Shown here piece after piece: positions 47,701 to 55,600 of a stretch of 64,000 nt of DNA. Within the stretch, counting starts at the first letter, position 1. Each line of letters begins with the position of its first letter. Under the pieces are notes generated by a model. That model was not told the origin of the DNA. It saw nothing but the letters and a program-made list of their open reading frames with translations, and did no database searches. Location: positions 1 through 64,000 of the forward strand of contig NZ_JAGJEH010000018.1 of NCBI RefSeq assembly GCF_018100925.1, given 5' to 3'. The stretch is from Pseudoalteromonas luteoviolacea (lineage in GTDB: Bacteria > Pseudomonadota > Gammaproteobacteria > Enterobacterales > Alteromonadaceae). Both the position numbers and the translations under genes were made by a program.

Positions 47701-50700
47701 GGCGATATCGTCATCTGATGAGGTCGAAGGCATGGTTGCTGCCGCACAGCTCTGAGGCGCAGACTGGCTTTGATCCGCATGCTCACCCGCGGTGATTACA
47801 TCCTCTACCATATGGTTTTCAGGTTGTTCGGGCAACTGCGTTGCAATGTAGTCAGCCAGCCGTGTGATATTGGTATAGTCAAATAAGCAAGTGCTGTGTA
47901 AAGTCAGTGTCAGTGCCTCATTCAAAGCCTGAACGACGTTGACGCCAGTAATAGAGTCGACCCCATAATCCGCAAACGACTCATCGACTTGAATGTCATT
48001 CACGCTGTATTTTAAAGCATCCGCTATGACTTGCTTAATGGTGTTTTTCAGCGCTGACGTGCTGTGTGCCTGAGGGGCCGCACGCCGTTTGACTAAAGCC
48101 TCATCCACGGTATTTACTTCACCCGTGTCACTATTAACCATAGCAGGTGGCAACTGGATGTCAGCAGATGCATGTGATTGTGCAAACCGCACGCCATTGC
48201 TTTTAGCAACAATAATTTGTTGGCCCAACACATGTGCACTCAGCTGTGGGAAGGCCACCTCCTGATACCCTTCTTGTTCTAACGCTTGTTTCCAGCCAAG
48301 TGATGTCAGTCCTGGACACTCGGGGATCCTGATCGCGGAATCCTCGTGTAACCACCACCCTTCGAGCAGGCCAAAGGTCATGTGGCAAAAGATGGAGTCT
48401 TCGGATAATTCATTTAAGATCAAAACACCGCCAGGCTTGAGCAGTGCCTTGGCATTTTTCAATGTGTTGCGAATGTTGCGCGTCGCATGCAGCACATTCG
48501 TTGCAATCACCATATCATAGCTGCCACGTTCCACCGCTTGCTCGTCTACTGGCTGCTCTACGTTAAAAATCGCCGTTTTCAAAAATGGGTTGTGCGCTTG
48601 ATAATGCGTGTGTGCATGCATTAAAAAAGCCCGTGAAATATCGGTGTAGCAGTATTCTTCTACCTGATGTTGCATCGGTTTTAAGGTCTCAAAGACCAGC
48701 GCACTGGTGCCCCCAGTGCCCGCTCCAATCTCTAATATTCGCGCTTTTTTGCCGTGCTTAAAACCGTGCTGGGTAATATGCGCAGCCACATCTGCCACCA
48801 AACGGTTAAAGTAATCCGAGACCGGATTATGTTTGTAAATGCCTTCCAGTAAGCGCATTGAAGACTCGGGAAACATGATCTCAGTAGCCCGTTTCTCTGC
48901 GCTGAGAATTGCCGGTAGCGCCGATAACGTCGCGTCGAGTAAATGGGCCTGTGCCGCAGTTGCCGGATCCGCAGTCCAGTTCGCACACGCCTCGGTCCAC
49001 TGTGTTAGAATCCGCTCATCCGTCGCCAATTGTCGACCTTGTTCGGTGAGAGAAAAGACGCACTGTGCATCAGCTTCAGCTGTCTGATAAGCAAGAATGC
49101 CGCGTTCACACAGTAAATTGATGGCTTTGTGTAGCCAGCGCTGAAGGTAAGAAACGCTTTGCTCTGCGCGCAGCTGCTGCAAACGCTGTTGGAGTGTTTG
49201 CACTGTCAAACTCGTACCGTCAAACAAGCCACAGCGGTAAAGTTGGTACCACATATATTGAATGGTTAGCTCATCTGCTGCGCGAAACGTCAAACCACCG
49301 GCCAGATCAGCCGCTGCTGGCAACAAAAAGCGATTCAAATCACTGAGATCTAGTGCATCATTCCTCGCCTCTGCGTCGACGTAACAGCGCTGTTTTAGAT
49401 CTGTATTTGGCAGGTTAGCCGATGCCGTTAAGGCGTTAATATACGCCACTTGATGAAGCTCTGAACGCATCACGATTTCAAGGGTAGCCATCGCATCGGT
49501 GATGGTTAAATCCCCCACCCCAGATTTGGCACGCCAGTATTGGAACATGTCAGAGTTGGCCAGTGCGCCCTCAGCCGTCCAGTACCCCCAATTGATGGTT
49601 TTCACTTGAAACGATACCGCCCGTTGCAATGCGTTTGATAAGGTGTCTTGGAACAGACTCCCCGCCGCATAATGGCTTTGCTCCGCGGCGGTGATAAAAC
49701 TATTGATCGATGAGAAGTTCACCAGATAATCGAGCGATTCATATTTTAGCAGCCGAGCCAGATTCACACTGCTTTGCACTTTGGCATCATAGACGGCGGA
49801 AAAATCATCAAAGCTCATATTTTTAAAGGCACACGCCTTAAAAACCATCGCGGCATTGAGCACCCCATTTACCCGACCAAACTGCTGTACAATGTTGTGG
49901 TAGGCCGTTTGTAAAGCGGCGTATTCAGTGACATCGGCTTGCACATACTGCAATGTCCCCCCTTCTTTGCGCAATTGCGCGATAGATGCTTGAATTTGCG
50001 GATCCAGTGCTCTGCGGCCCAGCCAAATCACGTGTACACCTTGATGCTTGAGCATATATTCGGTGACAGCGCGGCCTATTCCCCCGGCCCCGCCCACTAA
50101 GATATACACGCCGCCAGGTCGGCACAATACAGATGCTTGCGCTGTTGTTGGTAAGGTATTCGCCCATTCAATCGGCACAAACTGTCGCACAAGCCACTGC
50201 CCATTACGATACAAATGAACCCCATCAAAACGCCGCTGTATGTCGCCAAGGATCTGCAGCGGCCACTCAGTGTCAGTCCCCACATCAAACAAACGCACAT
50301 TTAGCGCCGGATATTCCTTGCTAATACTGCCAAGCATCCCCACCAGAGGTGCGTGCTCAAAAGCAATATCTTCTGGCAAGTCACTATCCTGCTGCATGAG
50401 CAATGTCACACAGGTGGGCGCAACAGACAGCTCGTGTAGGACAAACTGGAGCCATTGAAAACATGCTTGTACACAACTGTTATGCTCGTCGCCGAGGATG
50501 TCATCACTCGCCGCCGTTGGGATCCAAATGACATGACTAATGTGCTGTGAGGCTATGTCAGCCAATGCCTTATCCGGCGCTTGCTGTGCATCAAAAAAAT
50601 ACATTCTGTTATGCAGTCTAGACAATGTCGCCTGTTGCGAAACACTCGCCCCCACCACACACACAGCGCCCTCGTGATACACAGTGCTCGCTGCATCATT

Positions 50701-52602
50701 TTGAGGCTGCAATTCGACTGGTGCCCAGCGCGGTACAAGCGCACACTTTCCGACTCCCCCTTCCATATTCTCTCCTTGCGTTGCATGCTGCACGGTAATT
50801 TCTGATGTCGCCGCTTTTGGCTCATGCCGTACTAGATCGTCAGCCTCAGGTAACGACTCAAACCAGCACTCTGATGGCTCGAAGGCATAACTGGGCAAGC
50901 TGATATGCTGCGTCAGTTCCGGAATAACCTGATGGTGTTCGATGTCCACACCCTGTAACCACTGCGCCGCTTGGTCATACACTTGCTCAACCTTCTGGTG
51001 CTCACTATGAAAGGGCTGACCGTATGACTGCTCAGCAACCGCCGCGATGGCATTTTGTAAATTCGCTAACAGCGCAGCTTGTGAACTGGCTATTACCACA
51101 ACCCGTTTACTAAAGTGCGTGCGATGCCTGTACAAGTTGGCACAGAGCTGCGCTAACACCAAGGTAGTTTGACCTGACAACCAAGCGTGCATCTTGGTCA
51201 GTTGCACCTGCAAACTGGCCTCGGTTTTGGCCGAAAACACAAATATATAGGGGGATTGTGCCGCTTTTGGCGGTGCTGGCTGCGCCCTTGCAGGGGCTTC
51301 TTCCAGTACAATATGTCCATTGGTACCACCAAAGCCAAATGCACTGACGCCTGCACGCCGCGGCAGCAAAAAACCTTGACTGTCGGTGCGCTGTTGCCAC
51401 GGTTGCGCGTTTTGCAGTACATAAAACGGCGAGTCATCCAATGTGATCCGCGGATTGAGCGATTTAAAATTCGCCAATCCCGGAAGTACACCGGCTCGCA
51501 TGGAAAGCAAGACTTTGATGATCCCAGCAATGCCCGCAGCCGCTTCAAGGTGACCGATATTAGACTTGGCCGAGCCAATGGCACAGTACTGGGTGTCGGT
51601 GCTGTGTTGAAATGCATGCTGAAGTCCCTGGATCTCTATCGGATCACCTTTTGGTGTCCCGGTGCCATGAGCTTCGATGTAGGTCATCGAATCTGGAGTC
51701 ACCTGCGCATTGTGCATTGCACGTGAGATAACCTGCGCTTGCGCTTGATAACTTGGGTAGGTCAACGTATGGGTTTTACCACAGTGATTGACCGCCCCCC
51801 CTTTTATCACGCCGTGGATCTGATCGTTGTCTGCCAATGCAGCCGCCAAGGGTTTTAACAAAATCAGTCCGGCCCCTTCACTGCGCACATAACCATCAGC
51901 GCCGGCATCAAATGATTTACTCTGGCCGCTCGGAGACAACATCCCGGTTTTTGAAAATGAAATGTGTCGCGTGGGGGTCAAGATCAAGTTGATACCACCG
52001 GCCAGCGCCAAATCTGTCTCCCCTAATTGCAGGGATTGCATAGCACTGTGTACCGCGTTCATCGACGCCGAACACGCGGTATCCACAGTCACACTCGGCC
52101 CATTAAAATCATAAAAGTGTGAGATCCGATTGGCGATAATGGCATTGGCGGTGCCAGTAGACTGATAGGCCTCTATGGGCCTCTCGTGTTTTTCTAACAG
52201 CTCTTTATAATCAAAGTTAAACGCCCCAATATACACCCCCACGTTTTGACCAGCCAGCGATTGCGGTACCACCCCAGCATCTTCCATACATGCCCATGAG
52301 AGTTCTAGCATGATCCGTTGTTGCGGGTCCATTGCCTGTGCAGTGGAAGGAGAAATACCAAAAAAACGGTAGTCAAAACAGTTCACTTTGTCGATGAACC
52401 CACCCCATCGTGAATTGCTCTTATTGACTTCGACGAGTGGATCGCCATCGTAATGTCTCCAATCCCATCTGGTATGTGGAATATCAGAAATACAGCTTTT
52501 CTGAGCCAAAAGGTTTTCCCAGTACTGATGATAATCTTCAGCTTTGGGAAACCGGCACGCCATACCAATAATTGCGATATCTTTATGTGAAATTGTCGAC
52601 AT
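32710..52602 (-). CDS. tmpD: TmpD: trans-AT polyketide synthase, four modules
   Basis: A 6630-aa megasynthase without AT domains. Module 1: KS (Cys177 in DTACSAS), KR (near 836), C-methyltransferase (ILEIGAGTGG near 1288), ACP (Ser1550). Module 2: KS (Cys1793), DH (His2265, Asp2437), KR (near 2742), a Ser-less ACP-like domain (GFDMT near 3020), ACP (Ser3125). Module 3: KS (Cys3407), DH (His3868, Asp4037), KR (near 4375), methyltransferase (near 4833), three ACPs (Ser5093, 5196, 5303). Module 4: KS (Cys5556), KR (near 6226), ACP (Ser6586). The KS domains keep HGTGT and an N-x-GH motif (NIGH, NLGH or NMGH). This order matches what I recall of MmpD of mupirocin, which builds the first part of the monic acid chain, with methyl branches from modules 1 and 3. 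Malonyl units come from TmpC. AGGA precedes the ATG; tmpC lies 72 bases upstream. Confidence 0.93.
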   Translation of the reverse strand: MSTISHKDIAIIGMACRFPKAEDYHQYWENLLAQKSCISDIPHTRWDWRHYDGDPLVEVNKSNSRWGGFIDKVNCFDYRFFGISPSTAQAMDPQQRIMLELSWACMEDAGVVPQSLAGQNVGVYIGAFNFDYKELLEKHERPIEAYQSTGTANAIIANRISHFYDFNGPSVTVDTACSASMNAVHSAMQSLQLGETDLALAGGINLILTPTRHISFSKTGMLSPSGQSKSFDAGADGYVRSEGAGLILLKPLAAALADNDQIHGVIKGGAVNHCGKTHTLTYPSYQAQAQVISRAMHNAQVTPDSMTYIEAHGTGTPKGDPIEIQGLQHAFQHSTDTQYCAIGSAKSNIGHLEAAAGIAGIIKVLLSMRAGVLPGLANFKSLNPRITLDDSPFYVLQNAQPWQQRTDSQGFLLPRRAGVSAFGFGGTNGHIVLEEAPARAQPAPPKAAQSPYIFVFSAKTEASLQVQLTKMHAWLSGQTTLVLAQLCANLYRHRTHFSKRVVVIASSQAALLANLQNAIAAVAEQSYGQPFHSEHQKVEQVYDQAAQWLQGVDIEHHQVIPELTQHISLPSYAFEPSECWFESLPEADDLVRHEPKAATSEITVQHATQGENMEGGVGKCALVPRWAPVELQPQNDAASTVYHEGAVCVVGASVSQQATLSRLHNRMYFFDAQQAPDKALADIASQHISHVIWIPTAASDDILGDEHNSCVQACFQWLQFVLHELSVAPTCVTLLMQQDSDLPEDIAFEHAPLVGMLGSISKEYPALNVRLFDVGTDTEWPLQILGDIQRRFDGVHLYRNGQWLVRQFVPIEWANTLPTTAQASVLCRPGGVYILVGGAGGIGRAVTEYMLKHQGVHVIWLGRRALDPQIQASIAQLRKEGGTLQYVQADVTEYAALQTAYHNIVQQFGRVNGVLNAAMVFKACAFKNMSFDDFSAVYDAKVQSSVNLARLLKYESLDYLVNFSSINSFITAAEQSHYAAGSLFQDTLSNALQRAVSFQVKTINWGYWTAEGALANSDMFQYWRAKSGVGDLTITDAMATLEIVMRSELHQVAYINALTASANLPNTDLKQRCYVDAEARNDALDLSDLNRFLLPAAADLAGGLTFRAADELTIQYMWYQLYRCGLFDGTSLTVQTLQQRLQQLRAEQSVSYLQRWLHKAINLLCERGILAYQTAEADAQCVFSLTEQGRQLATDERILTQWTEACANWTADPATAAQAHLLDATLSALPAILSAEKRATEIMFPESSMRLLEGIYKHNPVSDYFNRLVADVAAHITQHGFKHGKKARILEIGAGTGGTSALVFETLKPMQHQVEEYCYTDISRAFLMHAHTHYQAHNPFLKTAIFNVEQPVDEQAVERGSYDMVIATNVLHATRNIRNTLKNAKALLKPGGVLILNELSEDSIFCHMTFGLLEGWWLHEDSAIRIPECPGLTSLGWKQALEQEGYQEVAFPQLSAHVLGQQIIVAKSNGVRFAQSHASADIQLPPAMVNSDTGEVNTVDEALVKRRAAPQAHSTSALKNTIKQVIADALKYSVNDIQVDESFADYGVDSITGVNVVQALNEALTLTLHSTCLFDYTNITRLADYIATQLPEQPENHMVEDVITAGEHADQSQSAPQSCAAATMPSTSSDDDIAIVGMSGRFGKADNLSALWAALERGEDLVEPVRRWNLSQYYPGIDPSEYCDTGALLTRIDQFDPGFFNLSPKEATYMDPQQRLFMETCWHALEDAGISEQSMDGEAVSIYVGCEQGDYDHLFDDAPLAQAFWGNAPSIIPARISYHLNLKGAAIAIDTACSSSLVAIHNACDSLRHGDVDMSIAGGVFVQSTPDFYLKSNRANMLSKSGKCYTFDERADGFVPGEGVGVVVLKRLRDAIADKDRIYGVIKASGINQDGTSNGITAPSSVSQERLIKDTYDKFNIDPENIQMVEAHGTGTRLGDPIEYEALSRAYRHYSSNTAWSALGSIKTNLGHAATAAGMAGLCKILLSLQHKKIPASLNYNTGNPAIQFDDSPFYVNTALSNWQSSGQRPRAAAISSFGFSGTNAHLVIEEAPELQPTTETQSHYLLCLSAKTAQQLSRRVEDLLAHLQSGLVTNCADLSYSLLQRRTHFEYRFACVVENLAHAEQALKQWIAGEPATQVYDNIQSVSNSAVRPGYAQFAMDSLNKAITEQNHVLYQQALDMLGQLYSEGEACDFSLLFQHSAARVITLPDYPFEQKTIWVDNQVENPRSASVQQANKLHPLVHNNASTFLQQRFVSHFDSQDYFLQQHVIHGKKILPGVSMVEMVRAALSISTQGTKPVERHTLVMNNIGWLTPWVLDEAAKTLHIDLHRDGAGTRFEINSTVSSSQVEPVTHCSGEAQLEAPFAPLDRAVPELPTSGSLVLSAESIYAYFEQCHIAYGEQFRRVSQLTISGTQGVADIVVHPAQNFAQQEMEIEPGIFDGVLQSAAVLIARSCDIDEALVPIALEQLRIYGALNDTVRAHITMTSDLNANTSVHKVNIEVFSEEGNLIASMTGLSFRAMLATSPSPDKVSVPAVQDMQTLQFSHAIQATERAVHLALRDGVTLDTAQLIVVLGETHVQIQAGTDFAPYQAQLQQVCEQFNGVEHQNLNETFERHSSCLLTMLQLLMQQKQLTEIHLQVVAATHMSEGEANILTSVTSSLSALLKTTALEDPRFHCQFIDIAAPEGSAPLSQAHINELCCVAANHMDEAYLLYKNNTLYREAWTEINPDVAALSPWRDDAVYLITGGLGGIGYAIAQDIVQHTRTARIFLLGSRQADLHTEQQIAQLNSLGGHASYHSVDVTQAAALNHFIAAHQNALKCITILHCAGVTRDSLVAYMAPERLHQTYQPKIAGVVNLDTATKHLDVENLVLFSSVSAVLGNVGQGNYATANKFMDRYATYRNQLVQRGERRGRTVSINWPIWGTEGMAIDAPTLARMHQEWGMSTLAPQQGLQTLYQVLQSRHDNVFIMHGVSARIRALFNAPTQSQSPDQTMAFLIAQSCELTGVAAHELDTHLAFDEYGFDMTQRSVLIDRLSAKLGESIDKHILYQAGSLDELNTYLNQSPERQQRAEVLNSSEQISAAQHAPVAAQQITDNVAQLLRELVHQHTDIALEDITSDAHFERYGIDSLMVVSMTSALEKICGRLPKTLFFEYNTIAQISQYISEHFPDKLQAHFAPNTAPDSSVAEPDETAIEGELAQHSGAPHGGASHQENTVLSAPHTEPTLTAALPAQPQHIAIVGIAGRYPKASSLHEFWQNLVQGVDTITEIPASRWDHSRYFDERKGVLGKTYSKWGGFIDGVDEFDPLFFNISPHDAEFMDPQERIFLQCAYHALEDAGYADTYCAQPGANLLGEKVGVFVGVMYSEYQLYGAQQGVHGTPISLGGSAASIANRVSFSLNFTGPSLAVDSMCSASLTSINLACESILNGHCHAAIAGGVNLNLHPNKYLNLAQGNFASSEGRCKSFAADGNGYVPSEGCGALILKPLSQALRDNDQIYGLIKASSINHAGKTNGYTVPSPNAQAEVISSALSSADVDVTTLGYIEAHGTGTSLGDPIEIAGLEKAFKGMSSASFSCRIGSVKSNIGHCEGAAGVAGVSKVLLQMKHQKLVPSIHAQTLNPNIDFEHSLLQLQTHYEDWPHQQREDTILPYRAGISSFGAGGANAHIVLEEYPVAARSSADDSDAALPYMFSAATPQQLSTLVSDFLAWFAAGHFDSVALADIAYTLQVGRKALKERLVIIASSRTELVEKLTSYQGGQAATGVFSANIKVANEQQIQAATDFTAYPWLLDWCLGQKVDAQALWFTDQQVRRVSLPTYPFKQDSYWYTSICDDAPQLAPVTPHQHPLLQRNTSNFSGVRYENNFNGQEWFLRDHQVSGEKVLPGVAYLEMAVQAAKDVHKLTDSHGLSLSNMVWRRAVVVAEQGGRIEMALTPKGSSGIDFTVQHNDALCMNAQINIEERDPQHGRFGGNKQPDLQQLMDSARAIAPADFYAAFAQHGIEYGETHRLVQALYVTPTQALANIALAPTQESQLRTFTLHPGLMDAALQAIKAFYIQDADPRLMVPFSCQQVRIHAALSATMWVLCSRDEQGAKHQFNIEVFNNKGELSVQFKQLAVMPYHGPGSVHQTPSDEQIKSSSSQSASSSLASANDAWDQYLIPRWTTVAVAAEHERLDTQRNTLVVELGDYSKALSVLQYNKGTSIALKESYSVEDIVNKITHAGEFDEIVCLAANVELNYDSASGNDLDLAYTKLSSTQKGSALLCFNFIKALLQCGYANRALDIKLVTIHAFSVLPDEGADPAYASLHGLFGCLAKEYKNWHVTAVDSDFISGLPIHALSRVEQATDGVSIAYRQGQWFVQQLYPYTPPSVSSEPYRDGGVYVVVGGAGGLGQVWSEMMIKTHQAHVVWIGRREQDAEISDAMERLAQYGPKPWYLCADASDPVAMRDALDSIKLRHSHIHGVVHSALVLQDRSLARMSQDEFLGCLSAKVDISLCLAQTFKAESLDFALFFSSLIAFTRNPGQANYATGSVFEDVFATQINRHWSCKVSVINWGYWGDVGAVSDTSYRQRMEKAGILSIQPEPAMAAIHHLLSSDEPQLGFIRVDSRAQIGGVNEHAQITRAQALQYVLPDIQAEFDLAYQEGAARQQALRHLGQLDLQANQTLAEALLPLLAVQLRAAGVFAGHTGSEVSMSDLVGSIQGVGLSAYHTTMFSQWLTYSVELLQQAGWIKQGGQQLLSLQPAQTLDADTCWQRWKQYCQHNQDNNLIAAKATLLDAMVTALPDIITGKIKATDIMFPQSSMALVEGVYKNNEVSDYFNHDVALAVCSAIRAWQKQGHGRKLRILEIGAGTGGTTAGLLEKLRPFAPQIAEYCYTDVSQAFLNHAQTHYVADFPFIKTQLLNIEQPLLTQGVSTGSYDIVIAAQVLHATKSISTTLAHTKALLKRNGVLILNELSERSVYSHLTFGLLDGWWLYQDAALRMPYSPGLSSSGWQLCLAAQGFSQSYFPAPQSHGMGQQIVIAISDGNYMIPKQVDSTDLPLDVGKPAAQKTQSVSAATRSSGQVAQQLTQVNAVIMQAFSAALKVPTASIDPTEAFSDYGLDSITGVNVAQTISTELDVDLNTTALFDYVNVEQLAQYVVSLLSDKAENESPHLEPSVSSAAPVQSSQTTQAEVLSIVTRALSHALKVPPEVIEPTEAFSDYGLDSITGVNVAQTISNELNIDLNTTVLFDHVNVEQLCQHILAQHPDIAETTVSVSALPELTATHSSQSKAVDDAQQAAIYEVITQALCDALKVPVADIDPHEGFADYGLDSISGVGVAQRISQQLGIELSTTVLFDYVSVQQLAEHILTSYSELNIAPNINSSDDAQVLHTALGNDPTSSSNDIQQTPKQDVQQLPTRREYPDEAIAVVGMSGRFPGSESVDALWQNIANRVDLVTPITRWDMSKYAGLSTDFCAQGGFLRDIEQFDPGFFNISGTEATYMDPQQRLFLQESWKALEDAGYAGDPNFGEKAGVYVGCNSGDYKNMLSQDAPAQAFWGNAGSITPARLSYYLNLMGPAVAVDTACSSSLVAIHLACQGLWSGELDVALAGGVFVQSTPEFYLQADRANMLSKQGRCQTFDAAADGFVPAEGVGVLILKRLADALADGDHIHGVIKGSGTNQDGASNGITAPSAKSQQKLIKEVHRRFNIAPEDIQLIEAHGTGTSLGDPIESEGLKASFQTEAAQSANACAVGSIKSNMGHAITAAGVASAVKVLMALKHRQLPPTIHYEKLNEQINFADTPFYVNTELTPWAQPVGKPRTAAISSFGFSGTNAHLVLEEAPVSAHLQPPRAQYLFVLSSQSQPQLLIMAKQLLAHSQSQELDLAATSFTLLNGRKHCAHRLAWVARDQQELAQVLTTYIEGREDPAYSYAHFDRKAFKKQMSLQAYSNECVERFSSSQSAQEQYDALRIIADLFVQGYRIELSHLFLASERRRVPLPTYPFTQKKYWVPSSEEVDSGTALAPESNAQPFSWLLTKPHYAASPFDAVDSWDKAVAQLAGKTLYLLGDEPQTAALAKLLYQVCDKAKLAEFPALTCFSYQQAAKMDSLASLPDYILCMDSLNDSAREAQTGLQGLFGLLKATMKNNWQQAVEVYYIYEDRAASQAYLDAMSGFYESVTRENDAYRFILIQHGSQQQTLQQMLLQEVLQSDGVDKAVKKVQYHQGERQIELHAEYHQDEVQSAPEQIAFEDGKTYLITGGFGPVGRLLCERLVKTWQANFVVLSRSVLDDEQRALCTQLNQYKGRIHYHAVDICDQQALQQTLEQVAQQVGPIHGVVHMARLVHDNLLVAKSWQEFSDTIKAKVTGTVNLDRCLAEAPLDFFVMFSSIAAFGLRGGTDYGYSAAFQNSFARYRNGLTAKGLRSGRAISQCWAGWSVDRYMPAARMDVMQKHGMVPIDMEVAMPMFCESLNLSEPVVGFVGISDKDKAKRFFDVDRQDTVLTESEQLEQLLTEWSTHQSHLSDGDKGTIKDAMIGMLAQFDVNHFSDAQVEKVYGILFGQSQALTEDAVLKVAAVSAAELPQKEPRDIQKIVLDTVKHALLVEEISVDESLQYYGMDSVSAMQISSRLSKNLGIQIEPVWLLENPTIREFADYLNVQFADSI

Positions 52603-52674
52603 TCTTATTATCCTTGAATACTCGTCTCATCTATAAACTACAGGGTTGTGTGCCGTAATTAAGGCAACCAGTTT

Positions 52675-55600
52675 CTAATCTTGTAATGCCACCTCAGGCA
52701 CTGCTGCACCTTGTTTAGGCTGCTCCGCGCGAGTCATCAATTGCGCATATTTTTGCGTCATATACTCTGCGGTGCCATCCAATAACAAGTGTGCGATTTC
52801 ATCAACGTGACGGTTTTGCCACGCCTCAAATCGGGTACCTTTAACCCATTGATTGAACGCCCCAAGGGACGGACCACAGTGAATTTGATAGTCCACTTTA
52901 TCGGCAGCACCGCTGATGGCAATGCGATTGGTATGAATGAAATACCAGCGAAATACTAAGGCCATTTTATGCTTGCTGTCTTTTTCGGCGCGCACTATCT
53001 CTTGCGGCTTCGCTTTGTTGTAATACTCACACGTTTCTTGATACACGGCATCAAAAGAACGCTTAAAGTATTTCTTCTCTATCAGATCTCGGGTCGCTGC
53101 ATCTACCTCGTGCCACCCTTGGTGACGCTGCCACAACTCATACAATTTGTTTGCTCTGGCTGGAAAAAAGACGCCTTTTCTCAACACCTGAACTTTTGCA
53201 CCAATTTCAAACATATCGCCTGCTGGGGCATATCGCGTGTCGTGAATATTGGCGTCTTGCAGCAGCGCTTTCACTTCATCGCTGGTGCCCGCCTCTGGCG
53301 AACATTGATTAATTGAACCAGTTAAAATAAAGTCCGCACCAAGCATCAGCGCAGATGCGGCTGACTCTGGCGTACCAATACCGCCAGCTGCACCGACATC
53401 GATCTGTGCTCGGTAGTTATACTCGTTGGCAACCCGATCGCGCAGCCTAATGATGGTAGGCAGAATTACCGACAACACACCCATATCTGTGTGCCCGCCT
53501 GAATCCGCCTCGACGCAAAGTGAATCCGCCATCGCAATGGTTTTCGCCAGCTCGGCTTGTTCACGACTCACCAACCCCTGCTCGAGTAATTTTTTAACCA
53601 CATGAGCGGGGGCGGGTTTCAAAAATTGCTCGGCGACTTCTGGTCTAGAGATCTTAGCCATAATGCGATTCGTCGCACGCACATTGCCGTGGGCATCTCG
53701 ACTCAGACCTTGTAGGCGATAACGTACCAAAGCGGGGGTAACACTGAGAAACGCAGCGGCTTCAATCACAGTGATCCCCTTGCGCATAAACAGTTCAACC
53801 GTACGCATTTCTTTATCTGGGTTTGCCAAGTTACACACCAGATTCATCCCAACCGTCGTAGCACTGCCAAGGGCCTGTTGGATCTCGTCAATATTCTGTG
53901 CAATGTTTTCGTCACTTAGCCCACCAGTGCCAAAGAAAGATAAAAATCCAGCCTTCGCCATACGGATCACCAGCGCCTTTGAGGCAATGCCCTTGTACAT
54001 CGCCCCCGTTGCGTAGGCATATTGCAAGCCATATTTTTTCTTAAAGTGTTCAGAGCCAAGCTGTCGTGAAGTAAGCGGTGCCACAGCATGAATCGGGCGC
54101 GCTCCATTTGCTGGCACAGAGGTAGACTCTTTGCTCTTTACTGATGTGCCATGTGTACTTGTCCAGGCAGTTTGAATTTTTGCCAATAAATTTGTCAGTA
54201 CTTGGCCGTGGCCCACTTCATGAAAATTGCTCACTCCTTTATGTAACAAATAGTCTATGCTATCGCACCAGCGCACTGGAGAAGAGATCTGCATTGCCAA
54301 ACACTGTTTCAGCTGCGCTACATCATATGGCTGAGCATGCACATTTGAAATAATGACCTTGTTGGGAGTGGCAAATGAAAATTGTGTTAAATAGTCTGCA
54401 AAGTGGCGCTGTACTTGTGCCATATAACGAGAGTGAAACGGCGCACTGACATTCAGCGGCACAACCGCAGCGCCTTCCTCTTCTAAGCCCAAGGTTAAGC
54501 GTGCCAAACTGTCTTTTGGCCCTGCTAATACCAGTTGTGAAGGACTGTTGTAATTGGCAAAGTCAATATCTTTGATGTGTGCGGTATCCATCACTTTCTG
54601 GATCACCTCTGGCGCACATTTCATCACCGCGACCATCCCGCCATCGGACATTTGCGCCATCAACTCACCCCGCTTTTTCACCAACCTCAAGCCATCTTCA
54701 AAGCTGAATACCCCCGCGGCAAAGAGAGCGTTGAATTCACCTAAGCTGTGCCCCATAACCACGTCGGGTTCAGCTTCATTGGCGATTTTGTCTAAATAGC
54801 TCAATGCACTGACCGTATACAATGCAGCCTGCGTATATTGTGTGTTGCCCAGCTTACTGACCGGCCCATTCAAACATAGCGCTTTGATTGAATAACCTAA
54901 AATCTCATCTGCAGCGCGAATTAACTGAGGGTATTTATCGAATAACTCTCGGCCCATGCCCACTTGTTGAGCACCTTGGCCTGGAAACATATACACTTTG
55001 GTGGCTGGGTCGATTGCTGTGTTTGTCATGCTCATATTTTTATTACCTTGTTCTGAATGCGAATATGTTGCTATCAACTCGTTGAATAAATCCAAAGTTG
55101 CTGCAAAAGGGTTAAGTAACGCAGTGATCTCGCACCCGCTCTGGTGCGAGAGGCACCTTTTGGCAAAATTCGCCATCGTGCCTGATGGGCCTAAATCACA
55201 AAAATGGCGGGCACCGAGTTTTTCTGCGGTGGCCACAGCCTGTGGAAATTGAATAACTTGACGGACCACCTGCCAAAAATAATCGCCATCCACTCGCTTC
55301 ACCAACGCCCCCGTGGTACTGGAGATTAACGGCAGGGAAGGTTCATAAAATCGATACTTTTGACACAATTCGAGAAATGCAGATTTTGCCCGGTTGAGTT
55401 TTGAGGAGTGGAAAGCTTGAGTGACGGGCAAACGCATAAATGCGTGTCCGTACTGCGGCAATTGTGCTTCAAGCTCCGTCAATGCGTCGTTTGACCCCGA
55501 TACCACGAAGTGCGCATCATAGTTCAGCGCAGCAATTTCAAGGCCGCGCTCCGCCAACTTAAGCTCGCCGCATTGTTGAGGATCTGCCAGAATGGCCGTC

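Noticed and set aside
51187-51726. 179-codon ORF on the plus strand and many similar long ORFs opposite the PKS genes
   Set aside because: They lie antisense to clear KS and KR domains and look like shadows of GC-balanced coding sequence, with no family pattern or ribosome binding site.
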